Shown: positions 52,079 through 61,704, counted from the stretch's first letter. The stretch is DNA of 64,000 nucleotides from Rhizobiaceae bacterium (GCA_017640615.1 JAEPQK010000003.1:62001-126000), one strand, 5' to 3'. Notes: a model not told the origin generated them from the sequence alone. Numbers and translations: made by a program.

Positions 52079-53463
52079 TGGCTGCGACGCAAGCAAACGG
52101 CGGCGCTGCCGCCAATAACAACATGTTTGTCGACTCGCTGAAGGATTCGGCGACGGCGGCCTTCCTTGTGGCAGTGCTGGGCTTCTTCTTCCTGCCGCTC
52201 AAGACCGACATTGCCTCCGGCGGACTGGCGATCACCTATCGCTGGCCGATCTGGATTGCAGCGATCCTGATCGTCTTCGGCGGCCGGTTGCTCCTCAACC
52301 TGTTCGTCTTCAAGGCGCAGACGCCGGCAACGCGCATCATAGGCGACAAGCTCGCAGGTTCCTCTGCGAAGGTTCCAGGACTGGGGCGCTTCCTCACCTT
52401 CGCGCTGCTTGGCTTCGCGCTGGTGCTGCCGTTCTTCTTCACCACCTTCTTCCCCGGCCAGCAGCGTCAGTATATCGACCTGGCCATCCTGATCATGACC
52501 TACATCATGCTCGGCTGGGGCCTGAACATCGTGGTTGGCCTCGCCGGCCTGCTCGATCTCGGCTACGTCGCGTTCTACGCGGTCGGCGCCTATTCCTTCG
52601 CGCTTTTGGCTGAATATTTCGACTTGGGCTTCTGGATGGCGCTGCCGCTGGCCGGCATTCTGGCCGCCTTCTGGGGCATTATCCTGGGTTTCCCGGTGCT
52701 GCGGCTGCGCGGCGACTATCTGGCCATCGTGACGCTCGCTTTCGGTGAGATCATCCGCGTCGTGCTGTTGAACTGGTATGAGTTCACCAACGGCCCGGAC
52801 GGCATCTCGGGCATCCCGAAGCCGACCCTGTTCGGTCTGGAGTTTAAGCGCGGCGAAGGCGGCTTTGCCGATTTCTTCGGGCTGGAATATTCCACGATCC
52901 ACCGCTTCATCTTCCTATATTACATCATCCTGATACTGGCGCTGATCACCAACTTCGTGACCATGCGGCTGAGGAAACTGCCGGTCGGGCGCGCATGGGA
53001 AGCGTTGCGCGAGGACGAAATCGCCTGCCGCTCGCTCGGCATCAACACCACCAACACCAAGCTCACCGCCTTTGCCATCGGCGCGATGTTCGGCGGATTC
53101 GCCGGCTCCTTCTTCGCGACCCGGCAGGGCTTCATCTCGCCTGAGAGTTTCACCTTCCTGGAGTCGGCGATCATCCTTGCCATCGTGGTGCTGGGCGGCC
53201 TCGGCTCGCAGATCGGCGTCGTCATCGCCTCCGTGGTGATGATCGGCGGCATCGAGATGCTGCGTAATATCGGCTTCCTGTCCCAGATTTTCGGACCTGG
53301 GTTCGATCCGGTGCAATACCGCATGCTGATCTTCGGCCTCGCCATGGTCGGCATCATGGTGTGGAAGCCGCGCGGGCTGATAACGACAAGAGTGCCGTCA
53401 GCAGTGCTGAAAGAACGCAAGAAGATCGGTGCCGATATGGTCGCTCAAGGGGAGGGTCACTGA
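52078..53463 (+). CDS. livM: Branched-chain/broad amino-acid ABC transporter permease LivM
   Basis: Second permease, 461 residues. It has extra N-terminal hydrophobic segments before the LivM core, which begins near VVGLAGLLDLGYVAFYAVGAY and includes RLRGDYLAIVTLAFGEIIR, SLGINTTNTKLTAFAIGA and LGGLGSQIGVV. Length and the N-terminal extension are usual for Alphaproteobacteria. Stop and livG start overlap by one base (TGATG). Confidence 0.93.
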   Translation: MAATQANGGAAANNNMFVDSLKDSATAAFLVAVLGFFFLPLKTDIASGGLAITYRWPIWIAAILIVFGGRLLLNLFVFKAQTPATRIIGDKLAGSSAKVPGLGRFLTFALLGFALVLPFFFTTFFPGQQRQYIDLAILIMTYIMLGWGLNIVVGLAGLLDLGYVAFYAVGAYSFALLAEYFDLGFWMALPLAGILAAFWGIILGFPVLRLRGDYLAIVTLAFGEIIRVVLLNWYEFTNGPDGISGIPKPTLFGLEFKRGEGGFADFFGLEYSTIHRFIFLYYIILILALITNFVTMRLRKLPVGRAWEALREDEIACRSLGINTTNTKLTAFAIGAMFGGFAGSFFATRQGFISPESFTFLESAIILAIVVLGGLGSQIGVVIASVVMIGGIEMLRNIGFLSQIFGPGFDPVQYRMLIFGLAMVGIMVWKPRGLITTRVPSAVLKERKKIGADMVAQGEGH

Positions 53464-54959
53464 TGAACGTCGCCCTCAAGAACCAGCCCGCCGCTTCGGA
53501 AGAGCGGTGGGAGGCCGACCCCATCCTGACCGTCGAGCATCTCACCATGCGCTTCGGCGGCCTGGTGGCAATCGACGACCTGTCCTTCAATGTCGGGCGC
53601 GGCGACATCACTGCGCTGATCGGGCCTAACGGCGCCGGCAAGACAACCGTCTTCAACTGCGTGACCGGCTTCTACAAACCGACCGAGGGCCGCATCGTGA
53701 TGCGCCATGGCCCCGGCCGTCAGCAGGAGGCCGTGGACGCCGTCACCGCCACCGGCAAACGCTGGGATATCGGCGACGATCGCTCCGTGTTCCTCCTGGA
53801 GCGCATGCCCGACTTCGAAATCGCCAAGAAGGCGCGCGTGGCGCGTACCTTCCAGAACATCCGCCTCTTCGGTGGCATGACTGTTCTGGAAAACCTGCTC
53901 GTCGCGCAACACAACCCTCTGATGATCGCATCCGGCATGACCGTCGGTGGCGTGCTTGGCTTGCCGAGCTACCGCAAGGCTGAGCAGGGAGCGATCGACA
54001 AGGCGGTCTACTGGCTAGAGCATACGCATCTGATCGACCGGGCCGACGACGCCGCGGGTGACCTGCCCTACGGCGCGCAGCGGCGGCTTGAGATCGCCCG
54101 CGCAATGTGCACCGGCCCGCATCTGCTATGCCTCGACGAACCGGCCGCCGGCCTCAACCCGCGTGAATCGACCGAGCTCAACGAACTGCTGCAGTTCATC
54201 CGCAAGACCGGCACCTCGGTGCTGCTGATCGAGCACGACATGGGCGTTGTGATGGAAATCTCCGACCATATCGTCGTGCTCGACTATGGCGTGAAGATTT
54301 CCGACGGCGCAGCCGACTTCGTTAAGAGCGACCCGCGTGTCATCGCCGCCTATCTCGGCGTTGACGACGAGGAAGAAATCGACGTCCCCGAGATCAAGGC
54401 GGATGTCGAGGAAGTCACCGAGGAAAAATCGAAGCGCAAGCCCGCCAAGGCAAAAGCGAAGCCGAAGGCAGCAGCCAAGCCCGCGGCGAAATCTGCTGCT
54501 GCCAAACCGGCCGCCGCCAAATCCGCTCCGGCTAGAAAAGCTTCGGCAAAGAAGGCGCCCGCCAAGAAGGCAGCGCCGGCCAAGCCGGCAGGCGAAATCA
54601 AGGTCAAGGATGCCGACAAGCATCCTGGCGCTCAGCCCGCCGGCACGAAAAAGCCAGGCGAAGGCGGTGCCGACAATCTGACCCGCATCAGCGGCATCGG
54701 ACCCGCCAACGAGAAGAAGCTCAATGCGCTCGGCATCTGGCACTTCTCGCAGATCGCGGCCTGGAAAAAGGCCGAAATCGAATGGGTCGGGTCCTACCTC
54801 TCTTTCTCCGGCCGCATCGAACGCGAAGAGTGGATCAAACAGGCGAAGGCGCTCGCCTCCGGCAAGCAGACGGAGTTCTCCCGTCGCGTTGATGGCGGCA
54901 AGGTGCCGTCCAGCCGCTCATCCTCAAGAAGAACCTCCGGCAAGGGAGGCAAGGCATGA
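53463..54959 (+). CDS. livG: ABC transporter ATPase LivG with histone-like linker and HhH-type C-terminal domain
   Basis: ATPase of the liv transporter, 498 residues, about twice the usual LivG length. Residues 1-300 are a normal LivG: Walker A GPNGAGKTT (54-62), signature LPYGAQRRLEIAR (201-213), Walker B LLCLDEP (221-227), H-loop LLIEHD. Residues 300-404 are acidic then very Lys/Ala/Pro rich, like histone H1 tails. Residues 405-463 (NLTRISGIGPANEKKLNALG ... SGRIEREEWIKQAKAL) form a helix-hairpin-helix-type domain like that appended to NuoE and ribosomal bL21 in this order; a basic Ser/Arg tail follows. The reading frame is continuous, so the fusion looks real. Confidence 0.92.
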   Translation: MNVALKNQPAASEERWEADPILTVEHLTMRFGGLVAIDDLSFNVGRGDITALIGPNGAGKTTVFNCVTGFYKPTEGRIVMRHGPGRQQEAVDAVTATGKRWDIGDDRSVFLLERMPDFEIAKKARVARTFQNIRLFGGMTVLENLLVAQHNPLMIASGMTVGGVLGLPSYRKAEQGAIDKAVYWLEHTHLIDRADDAAGDLPYGAQRRLEIARAMCTGPHLLCLDEPAAGLNPRESTELNELLQFIRKTGTSVLLIEHDMGVVMEISDHIVVLDYGVKISDGAADFVKSDPRVIAAYLGVDDEEEIDVPEIKADVEEVTEEKSKRKPAKAKAKPKAAAKPAAKSAAAKPAAAKSAPARKASAKKAPAKKAAPAKPAGEIKVKDADKHPGAQPAGTKKPGEGGADNLTRISGIGPANEKKLNALGIWHFSQIAAWKKAEIEWVGSYLSFSGRIEREEWIKQAKALASGKQTEFSRRVDGGKVPSSRSSSRRTSGKGGKA

Positions 54960-55681
54960 CCGCCCCGCTGCTCTCCGTCTCGAATGTCGAGACCTATTAC
55001 GGCAAGATCGTTGCGCTGCGCGGCGTTGATGTCGAAGTGAATCCCGGCGAAATCGTCACGCTGATCGGTGCCAACGGCGCCGGCAAATCGACGCTGATGA
55101 TGACAATCTGTGGCAACCCGCAGGCCCGCAGCGGCTCGATCGTCTATGACGGGCAGGACATCACCGGCATGCCGACGCATGAGATCATGCGCCTTGGCGT
55201 AGCGCAGTCGCCGGAAGGCCGGCGCATTTTCCCGCGCATGACGGTGCTGGAAAATCTGCAGATGGGCGCTTCGCTCGTTTCGCCGGACTATTTCGACGAA
55301 GACCTGAAGCGCATCTACGACCTCTTCCCACGTCTCAAGGAACGCGCCAGCCAGCGTGGCGGCACACTTTCTGGTGGCGAGCAGCAGATGCTGGCCATCG
55401 CGCGCGCTCTGATGAGCCGGCCGAAGCTGCTTCTTCTTGACGAGCCGTCGCTTGGTCTGGCGCCGCTGATTGTGAAGCAGATTTTCGAGGTCATCCGCGA
55501 ACTCAACGAAAGCCAGGGTCTGACTGTGTTTCTGGTTGAGCAGAACGCCTTCCATGCACTCAAGCTCGCCCATCGCGGCTATGTCATGGTCAATGGCAAG
55601 ATCACCATGAGCGGCACCGGAACTGAGCTGCTCAAGCGCGAGGAAGTGCGCGCCGCATATCTCGAAGGAGGACGCCACTGA
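54956..55681 (+). CDS. livF: Branched-chain/broad amino-acid ABC transporter ATPase LivF
   Basis: Second ATPase of the transporter, 241 residues, normal LivF length. Walker A GANGAGKSTLMM, signature LSGGEQQMLAIARALM, Walker B LLLLDEPSLGLAP and the H-loop FLVEQN are intact. It starts within the livG stop (ATGA, 54956-54959) and ends overlapping the next ATG by one base. Confidence 0.95.
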   Translation: MTAPLLSVSNVETYYGKIVALRGVDVEVNPGEIVTLIGANGAGKSTLMMTICGNPQARSGSIVYDGQDITGMPTHEIMRLGVAQSPEGRRIFPRMTVLENLQMGASLVSPDYFDEDLKRIYDLFPRLKERASQRGGTLSGGEQQMLAIARALMSRPKLLLLDEPSLGLAPLIVKQIFEVIRELNESQGLTVFLVEQNAFHALKLAHRGYVMVNGKITMSGTGTELLKREEVRAAYLEGGRH

Positions 55682-56034
55682 TGGAAAAAGAGTTCTCTCT
55701 TCTGTGGGAAGTGTCGGCCTGGGAGTTCGTGTTCGTCACCGTCATCCTTGCCGGCGGCGCTGCTTACCTGACCGGACGGGCGCTCGCCCGTACCTGGCAG
55801 GGCGCGACAACGCTGTTTCTTTATATGCTGCTCCTCACGGCGGCGACGCGGTTCATCCATTTCGCGTTGTTTTCGGGCACGCTTCTGTCGCTCTATTACT
55901 ACGTCATCGACCTGATCGTGATCACCGCGATTGCCTTCCTCGGCATGCGTGTGACGCGTGCAAAACAGATGGCGACGCAATACAGTTTTGAGTATCAGCG
56001 CAGCGGTTCCATGGGGTGGACGAAAAAGAACTGA
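55681..56034 (+). CDS. Small membrane protein of the liv operon (DUF6867-like)
   Basis: Protein of 117 residues with three hydrophobic segments (about 14-33, 42-62 and 68-88) and a basic C-terminal tail. I recall a similar small protein between the LivF and binding-protein genes in rhizobial bra operons, but no function is known. Its ATG overlaps the livF stop by one base, so it is made with the transporter. It might be an accessory or regulatory subunit; that is inference. Confidence 0.75.
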   Translation: MEKEFSLLWEVSAWEFVFVTVILAGGAAYLTGRALARTWQGATTLFLYMLLLTAATRFIHFALFSGTLLSLYYYVIDLIVITAIAFLGMRVTRAKQMATQYSFEYQRSGSMGWTKKN

Positions 56035-56055
56035 CGCGCATCAACCATTTCTGGC

Positions 56056-56091
56056 TGAAAGCCTTTATTTCAACGAAGAATTAGGCTTTCA
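56056..56091 (+). promoter_or_regulatory. Hairpin in the livK leader
   Basis: Perfect 9-base arms TGAAAGCCT (56056-56064) and AGGCTTTCA (56083-56091) with an 18-base AT-rich loop, 100 bases before livK. No T-run follows, so it is not a standard terminator. It may protect or partly attenuate the message to set livK above the membrane genes. Confidence 0.5.
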
Positions 56092-56188
56092 TGCCGGTCA
56101 AGCGGGAGAACATCCCGCACTGCGGAACCGGAGAAGAACACCGATCGGCGCCGCTTGGGAACACAGTAGGTGTTTTAAGGGAGATACC

Positions 56189-57286
56189 ATGAAAAAGGTG
56201 CTTTTGGCAGGAGCCGCACTGGGTCTGCTGATGTCCGGTCCGGCATGGGCCGAAATCAAGATCGCTGTGGCTGGCCCGATGACCGGTCAGTATGCTTCGT
56301 TCGGCGCTCAGATGCAGGGCGGTGCGGAGCAGGCCGTGGAAGACATCAATGCCGCTGGCGGCATCAACGGCGAGATGCTTTCGCTCTCCGTCGGCGATGA
56401 TGCCTGCGATCCTAAGCAGGCCGTCGCGGTCGCCAACCAGATGGCTGGTGAAGGCGTGGTGTTCATGGCCGGCCACTTCTGCTCGGGCTCTTCGATCCCG
56501 GCATCGGCCGTCTATGCCGAGGAAGGTATCGTTCAGATTTCGCCTGCCTCGACCAACCCGAAATTCACCGACGAACGTCCGGGCCCCGGCGTCTACCGCG
56601 TCTGCGGCCGTGACGACCAGCAGGGCGAAGTTGCCGGCAAGTTCCTGACGGACAACTTTGCCGACATGAAGGTCGCCTTCGTTCACGACAAGACGGCTTA
56701 CGGCAAGGGTCTCGCCGACGCTACGATGGCTGCTTACGAAGCCAATGGCGGCGCACCGGCTCTCTACGAAGCCTACACTGCCGGTGAAAAGGACTACACC
56801 GCGCTCGTCTCTAAGCTGAAGGCTGAAGGCATCGGCGTTCTTTATGTCGGTGGCTACCACACCGAGGCAGGCCTGATGGCGCGCCAGATGCGCGAGCAGG
56901 GCATGGACACCGTGCTCGTTTCCGGCGACGCGCTGGTGACCGATGAGTACTGGGCCATCACCGGCGACGCCGGCCAGGGCACGCTCATGACCTTCTCGCC
57001 CGACCCGCGCAAGAACGAGATCGCCAAGCCGGTGGTCGACAAGCTGCTCGCGGCCGGCAAGACGGCCGAGGGCTATGCGCTTTACACCTACGCCGCGATC
57101 CAGGCTTGGGCGCAGGCAGCTTCGGCAGCCGGCTCGACCGACTACGACGCGGTTGTCGCAGCACTCAATGACGGCTCGTTCGACACCGTGCTCGGTTCGC
57201 TCTCCTTCGACGACAAGGGCGACGTCACGCTGCCAGGCTATGTCTTCTACGAGTGGAAAGACGGAACATACGACTACCTGCAGTAA
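56189..57286 (+). CDS. livK: Periplasmic branched-chain/broad amino-acid binding protein LivK
   Basis: Type I periplasmic binding protein of 365 residues that feeds the LivHMGF transporter. A Sec signal peptide (residues 1-21, ending PAWA) precedes the mature start EIKIAVAGPMTGQYASFG. GGINGEML, the GHFCSGSSIPAS binding loop with a Cys pair typical of the family, and ISPASTNPKFT are present. ATG at 56189 follows AAGGGAGA. Proximity to the hydroxyproline genes raises the possibility that the system also takes up hydroxyproline. A strong terminator follows. Confidence 0.94.
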   Translation: MKKVLLAGAALGLLMSGPAWAEIKIAVAGPMTGQYASFGAQMQGGAEQAVEDINAAGGINGEMLSLSVGDDACDPKQAVAVANQMAGEGVVFMAGHFCSGSSIPASAVYAEEGIVQISPASTNPKFTDERPGPGVYRVCGRDDQQGEVAGKFLTDNFADMKVAFVHDKTAYGKGLADATMAAYEANGGAPALYEAYTAGEKDYTALVSKLKAEGIGVLYVGGYHTEAGLMARQMREQGMDTVLVSGDALVTDEYWAITGDAGQGTLMTFSPDPRKNEIAKPVVDKLLAAGKTAEGYALYTYAAIQAWAQAASAAGSTDYDAVVAALNDGSFDTVLGSLSFDDKGDVTLPGYVFYEWKDGTYDYLQ

Positions 57287-57314
57287 TCTGCACATTCAGC
57301 AAAGCTGATTGACG

Positions 57315-57346
57315 AGGCCCGGCATGGCGACATGCCGGGCCTTTTC
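57315..57346 (+). terminator. Rho-independent terminator after livK
   Basis: Perfect 12-base stem AGGCCCGGCATG/CATGCCGGGCCT (57315-57326 with 57331-57342), 4-base loop GCGA, then TTCT. It closes the liv operon 29 bases after the livK stop. Confidence 0.9.
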
Positions 57347-57432
57347 TATGTCCGTCCACATCGACGTTTGCACCGCAGCATTTGGCGGGGTAATCAGTGC
57401 GGCGAACTCCCACGCGCCTGGAGCGGACTGCA

Positions 57433-60400
57433 TTGAAAATCTCGAAGATCCTCGTCGCCAACCGGTCTGAAATTGCGATCCGCGTCTTCCGCGCCGCCAA
57501 TGAGCTCGGCATTCGAACGGTCGCCATCTGGGCCGAAGAGGACAAATACGCGCTGCACCGCTTCAAGGCTGATGAAAGCTATCAGGTCGGGCGCGGCCCG
57601 CATCTCGACCGCGATCTTGGCCCGATCGAGAGCTATCTTTCGATAGACGAGGTGATCCGCGTCGCGAAACAATCTGGCGCAGACGCCATCCATCCAGGCT
57701 ACGGTCTGCTGTCGGAGAGCCCCGAACTCGCGGAGGCTTGTGCCGAAGCCGGCGTCATCTTCATTGGCCCGAAGCCCGAAACCATGCGTCGGCTGGGCAA
57801 CAAGGTTGCCGCCCGCAACCTGGCCATCGAGATCGGTGTGCCTGTCGTGCCTGCAACCGACCCGCTGCCTGACGATATATCGAAAGTCGGTGCGATGGCC
57901 GAGGAGATCGGCTACCCGGTGATGCTCAAGGCGTCCTGGGGCGGCGGCGGTCGCGGCATGCGGGCAATCCACAAGGCCGAAGACCTTGAGCGCGAAGTGA
58001 CCGAAGCTCGCCGCGAGGCCAAAGCCGCCTTCGGCAAGGATGAGGTCTATCTCGAAAAGCTGATCGAGCGCGCCCGGCACGTTGAGGTGCAGGTGCTGGG
58101 CGACGGCCAGGGCAATGCCGTCCATCTCTTCGAACGCGACTGTTCGATCCAGCGCCGCAACCAGAAGGTCGTGGAACGCGCTCCGGCACCCTATCTCGAC
58201 ATGGCGCAGCGCGAAGAGCTCTCCGGCTATGCGCTCAAGATCGCCAATGCGACTGATTATCTCGGCGCCGGCACGGTCGAATTCCTGATGGATGCCGACA
58301 GCGGCAATTTCTACTTCATCGAGGTCAATCCGCGCATTCAGGTCGAGCACACCGTGACGGAGGAAGTCACCGGCATCGACATCGTGAAGGCGCAAATCCA
58401 CATTCTGAAAGGCAATGCGATCGGCACCGCTGCCTCCGGCGTGCCGGTACAGAAAGACATTCGCCTCAACGGTCACGCGCTCCAGTGCCGCATCACCACC
58501 GAAGACCCCGAACAGAACTTCATTCCCGACTATGGGCGCATCACCGCATATCGCGGCGCGACTGGCTTTGGCATCCGGCTTGACGGCGGCACCGCCTATT
58601 CGGGAGCGGTGATCACGCGCTTCTACGATCCGCTGCTGGAAAAGGTGACCGCCTGGGCGCCAACGCCTGAGGAAGCGATCCGCCGTATGGACCGCGCGCT
58701 GCGCGAATTCCGCATTCGCGGCGTAGCGACCAACCTCACCTTTCTCGAGGCGATCATCGGTCACCCGAGTTTCCGCGACAACACCTACACGACGAAATTC
58801 ATCGACACGACGCCCGAACTCTTCACGGCGGTGAAGCGGCAGGACCGCGCCACCAAACTGCTGAACTACCTGGCGGATGTCTCGGTCAACGGCCACCCCG
58901 AAGCACGCGGCCGCCCAAGGCCGAACGCGGAGGCTGCGCCTCCCAGGGTACCCTTTGTCGATGCACCGGTGCCGGATGGCACACGCCAGAAGCTTGAGGA
59001 ATTGGGCGCGGAGAAATTCGCCACCTGGATGCGGGAACAGAAGCGCGTGCTGGTGACCGACACCACGATGCGCGACGCACACCAGTCGCTGCTGGCGACC
59101 CGCATGCGCACATTCGACATTGCCCGCATCGCAGGCGTCTATGCGCGCGCTCTGCCGCAGCTGCTTTCGCTCGAATGCTGGGGCGGCGCGACCTTTGACG
59201 TTGCCATGCGCTTCCTGACCGAAGACCCGTGGGAGCGCCTGTCTCTTATTCGCGACGGCGCACCGAACCTGCTGCTGCAAATGCTGCTGCGCGGAGCAAA
59301 TGGCGTCGGCTACACGAACTACCCCGACAATGTCGTGCAGCACTTCGTGAAGCAGGCCGCCGAGGGCGGTGTCGATCTTTTCCGCGTCTTCGACTGCCTG
59401 AACTGGGTCGAAAATATGCGCGTCGCGATGGACGCAGTGGGCGAGAGCGGCAAGCTCTGCGAAGCGACGATCTGCTACACCGGCGACATCAACGACGCCG
59501 ACCGCGCAAAATATGACCTGAAATACTATGTCGGTCTCGTACAGGAACTCGACAAGGCCGGCGCACACATCATCGCTCTGAAAGACATGGCCGGCCTGTT
59601 GAAGCCGGCCGCGGCGCGCACGCTTTTCAAAGCGCTGCGCGAGGCGACTGACCTGCCTATCCACTTCCACACGCATGACACGTCAGGCATTGCCGCAGCC
59701 ACCGTGCTCGCGGCAGTGGAAAGCGGTGTAGATGCCGTGGATGCGGCAATGGACGCGTTGTCAGGCAACACCTCGCAGCCCTGCCTCGGCTCGATCGTGG
59801 AGGCCCTGCAGGGATCGGAGCGCAAAACCGGGCTCGACACTGGCTGGATCCGACAGATTTCTTTCTACTGGGAAGCCGTGCGCAACCAGTACACAGCCTT
59901 CGAAAGCGACCTGAAGGGCCCTGCTTCGGAAGTTTATCTGCACGAAATGCCCGGCGGCCAGTTCACCAATCTGAAGGAGCAGGCGCGCTCGCTCGGGCTC
60001 GAAACCCGCTGGCACGAAGTGGCGCAGGCATATCACGACGTGAACCTGATGTTCGGCGACATCGTTAAGGTCACGCCCTCCTCCAAGGTGGTTGGCGACA
60101 TGGCGCTGATGATGGTCAGCCAGGACCTCACCGTCGCCGATGTCGAAAACCCGAAAAAGGACATCGCCTTCCCGGACTCGGTCGTTTCCATGATGCATGG
60201 TGATCTTGGCCAGCCGCCCGGCGGTTGGCCGAAAGCGCTTCAGGAGAAGGTGCTGAAGGGCGACAAGCCCATCGACGTGCGGCCCGGCTCGCTGCTCGCC
60301 GCTGCCGACCTGAAAGCCGACCGCAAAAAGATAGAGGAAACGCTCAGCCGAGAGCTCGACGAAAACGAATTCGCTTCCTGGCTGATGTATCCGAAGGTCT

Positions 60401-60897
60401 TCACCGACTTCGTGACCGCGCAGGACGATTACGGCCCGGTCTCTGTGCTGCCCACGCCGAACTATTTCTACGGCATGGAAGCCGAGGACGAGATTTTCGT
60501 CGACATCGAAAAGGGCAAGACGCTCGTCATCCGCTGCCTGGCCATTGGCGACACGGACGAAAAGGGCATGGTCACGGTCTTCTTCGAGCTGAATGGCCAG
60601 CCGCGCCGCATCAAGGTGCCGGACCGCGCGCATGGGGCAGGCGGCGGGGCGGCTCGCCGCAAGGCGGAGGCCGGCAACGCAGCGCATGTCGGTGCGCCGA
60701 TGCCGGGCGTCGTCTCGACGCTTGCCGTTGCCGCAGGCCAGAAGGTCAAGGCCGGCGACGTGCTTTTGTCCATCGAAGCGATGAAGATGGAAACGGCACT
60801 GCACGCCGAGCTGGAGGGCGAGATCGCCGAAGTGCTCGTGAAGTCGGGCGACCAGATCGACGCCAAGGACCTGTTGGTCGTCTACGTCACCGAGTAG
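57433..60897 (+). CDS. pyc: Pyruvate carboxylase
   Basis: Biotin-dependent anaplerotic enzyme forming oxaloacetate from pyruvate. The product of 1154 residues has an ATP-grasp biotin carboxylase domain (KILVANRSEIAIRVFRAA; the ATP loop KASWGGGGRGMR; EVNPRIQVEHTVTEE), the carboxyltransferase domain (DTTMRDAHQSLLATRMRT; HFHTHDTSG) and the C-terminal biotinyl domain with EAMKMETAL. The start is taken at TTG 57433, which gives the family N-terminus MKISKILVANRS and has GGAG upstream; GTG at 57397 is the alternative. A single-chain alpha-type enzyme with no partner gene needed. Confidence 0.96.
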   Translation: MKISKILVANRSEIAIRVFRAANELGIRTVAIWAEEDKYALHRFKADESYQVGRGPHLDRDLGPIESYLSIDEVIRVAKQSGADAIHPGYGLLSESPELAEACAEAGVIFIGPKPETMRRLGNKVAARNLAIEIGVPVVPATDPLPDDISKVGAMAEEIGYPVMLKASWGGGGRGMRAIHKAEDLEREVTEARREAKAAFGKDEVYLEKLIERARHVEVQVLGDGQGNAVHLFERDCSIQRRNQKVVERAPAPYLDMAQREELSGYALKIANATDYLGAGTVEFLMDADSGNFYFIEVNPRIQVEHTVTEEVTGIDIVKAQIHILKGNAIGTAASGVPVQKDIRLNGHALQCRITTEDPEQNFIPDYGRITAYRGATGFGIRLDGGTAYSGAVITRFYDPLLEKVTAWAPTPEEAIRRMDRALREFRIRGVATNLTFLEAIIGHPSFRDNTYTTKFIDTTPELFTAVKRQDRATKLLNYLADVSVNGHPEARGRPRPNAEAAPPRVPFVDAPVPDGTRQKLEELGAEKFATWMREQKRVLVTDTTMRDAHQSLLATRMRTFDIARIAGVYARALPQLLSLECWGGATFDVAMRFLTEDPWERLSLIRDGAPNLLLQMLLRGANGVGYTNYPDNVVQHFVKQAAEGGVDLFRVFDCLNWVENMRVAMDAVGESGKLCEATICYTGDINDADRAKYDLKYYVGLVQELDKAGAHIIALKDMAGLLKPAAARTLFKALREATDLPIHFHTHDTSGIAAATVLAAVESGVDAVDAAMDALSGNTSQPCLGSIVEALQGSERKTGLDTGWIRQISFYWEAVRNQYTAFESDLKGPASEVYLHEMPGGQFTNLKEQARSLGLETRWHEVAQAYHDVNLMFGDIVKVTPSSKVVGDMALMMVSQDLTVADVENPKKDIAFPDSVVSMMHGDLGQPPGGWPKALQEKVLKGDKPIDVRPGSLLAAADLKADRKKIEETLSRELDENEFASWLMYPKVFTDFVTAQDDYGPVSVLPTPNYFYGMEAEDEIFVDIEKGKTLVIRCLAIGDTDEKGMVTVFFELNGQPRRIKVPDRAHGAGGGAARRKAEAGNAAHVGAPMPGVVSTLAVAAGQKVKAGDVLLSIEAMKMETALHAELEGEIAEVLVKSGDQIDAKDLLVVYVTE

Positions 60898-60948
60898 TGA
60901 GGCGAATTGCGCGATTTGTCCCACCCCGCAGGGGGTGGGATAACCAAA

Positions 60949-61704
60949 TCACTGGTAGCTGATGAAGCTCTTGTAGATGTAGCCGTCGCGGCCGTCATAA
61001 CTCACCGCGCACCAGCCACAATCGGTTTCGGCCTGGATCTCGGCATTGCCGGGAACAACCACCAGAACCTCGGCCTCGTCGGCGGGCCCGGCCCGCAAAT
61101 TGACCCATGCGGTTGCACGCGCTGAGACCTTTTGCGGCGTGTCCGGCTGAATCGCCGCAGTGATCTCGTTGGAGGGCGTCGCCAGATCGGCTTCGACTTC
61201 GCGCCGCTGGATTTCCTCAAGCGCCAGCAACTCCTCAGTCGTTTCCGCGACCGCCACAGTGGATGATGCCGCGTTTGAGCCATCGAGCGGCGCCAATACC
61301 GAGCCGCTAAGCGGCACGCCGACCCGCGTTGCCTGCGGGCGAGCAGGCGCCTGCTCGGCGGCGACCATCTTTTCGTTTGGTTCGGCGGACTCGCGCGACG
61401 CCGGCTCCACAGATGCGGCTTGCGCAACATCCGTAGAACTCGCCTCCTGGGTTGCGGACACTTCTGCCTCGCTTGCTGCCGCGACCGGGGCTGTGGACGG
61501 CTCTACTTCCTGACGTGACAGCGCAAATAGAAACATCGCGGTGGTGATCGCGAGTACGACGACCGCGATCGTAATGACGGCCACGGTAGGCCCGGTCGGC
61601 GCAGGAAACTGCGCCGCCATGGCGCGTGTGCGCGACAGCGCTTTGTTCTGAGGAATGGGCAATACAACCGCAGGGCGGGGAACGGGCTTCAGGGAGCTGA
61701 TCAT
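60949..61704 (-). CDS. Membrane-anchored SH3-domain protein
   Basis: Protein of 251 residues with a cytoplasmic N-terminus, one transmembrane helix (about 40-62), a long low-complexity Ala/Glu/Ser/Pro stretch (about 65-190) and a C-terminal bacterial SH3 domain (VSARATAWVNLRAGPADEAE ... GWCAVSYDGRDGYIYKSF). Such proteins usually face the periplasm and may bind peptidoglycan. Convergent with pyc. The middle has no fold I recognise. Confidence 0.85.
   Translation of the reverse strand: MISSLKPVPRPAVVLPIPQNKALSRTRAMAAQFPAPTGPTVAVITIAVVVLAITTAMFLFALSRQEVEPSTAPVAAASEAEVSATQEASSTDVAQAASVEPASRESAEPNEKMVAAEQAPARPQATRVGVPLSGSVLAPLDGSNAASSTVAVAETTEELLALEEIQRREVEADLATPSNEITAAIQPDTPQKVSARATAWVNLRAGPADEAEVLVVVPGNAEIQAETDCGWCAVSYDGRDGYIYKSFISYQ

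Noticed and set aside
57394..59676. 760-codon leftward frame over pyc
   Set aside because: Antisense shadow of pyruvate carboxylase with no recognisable motifs.
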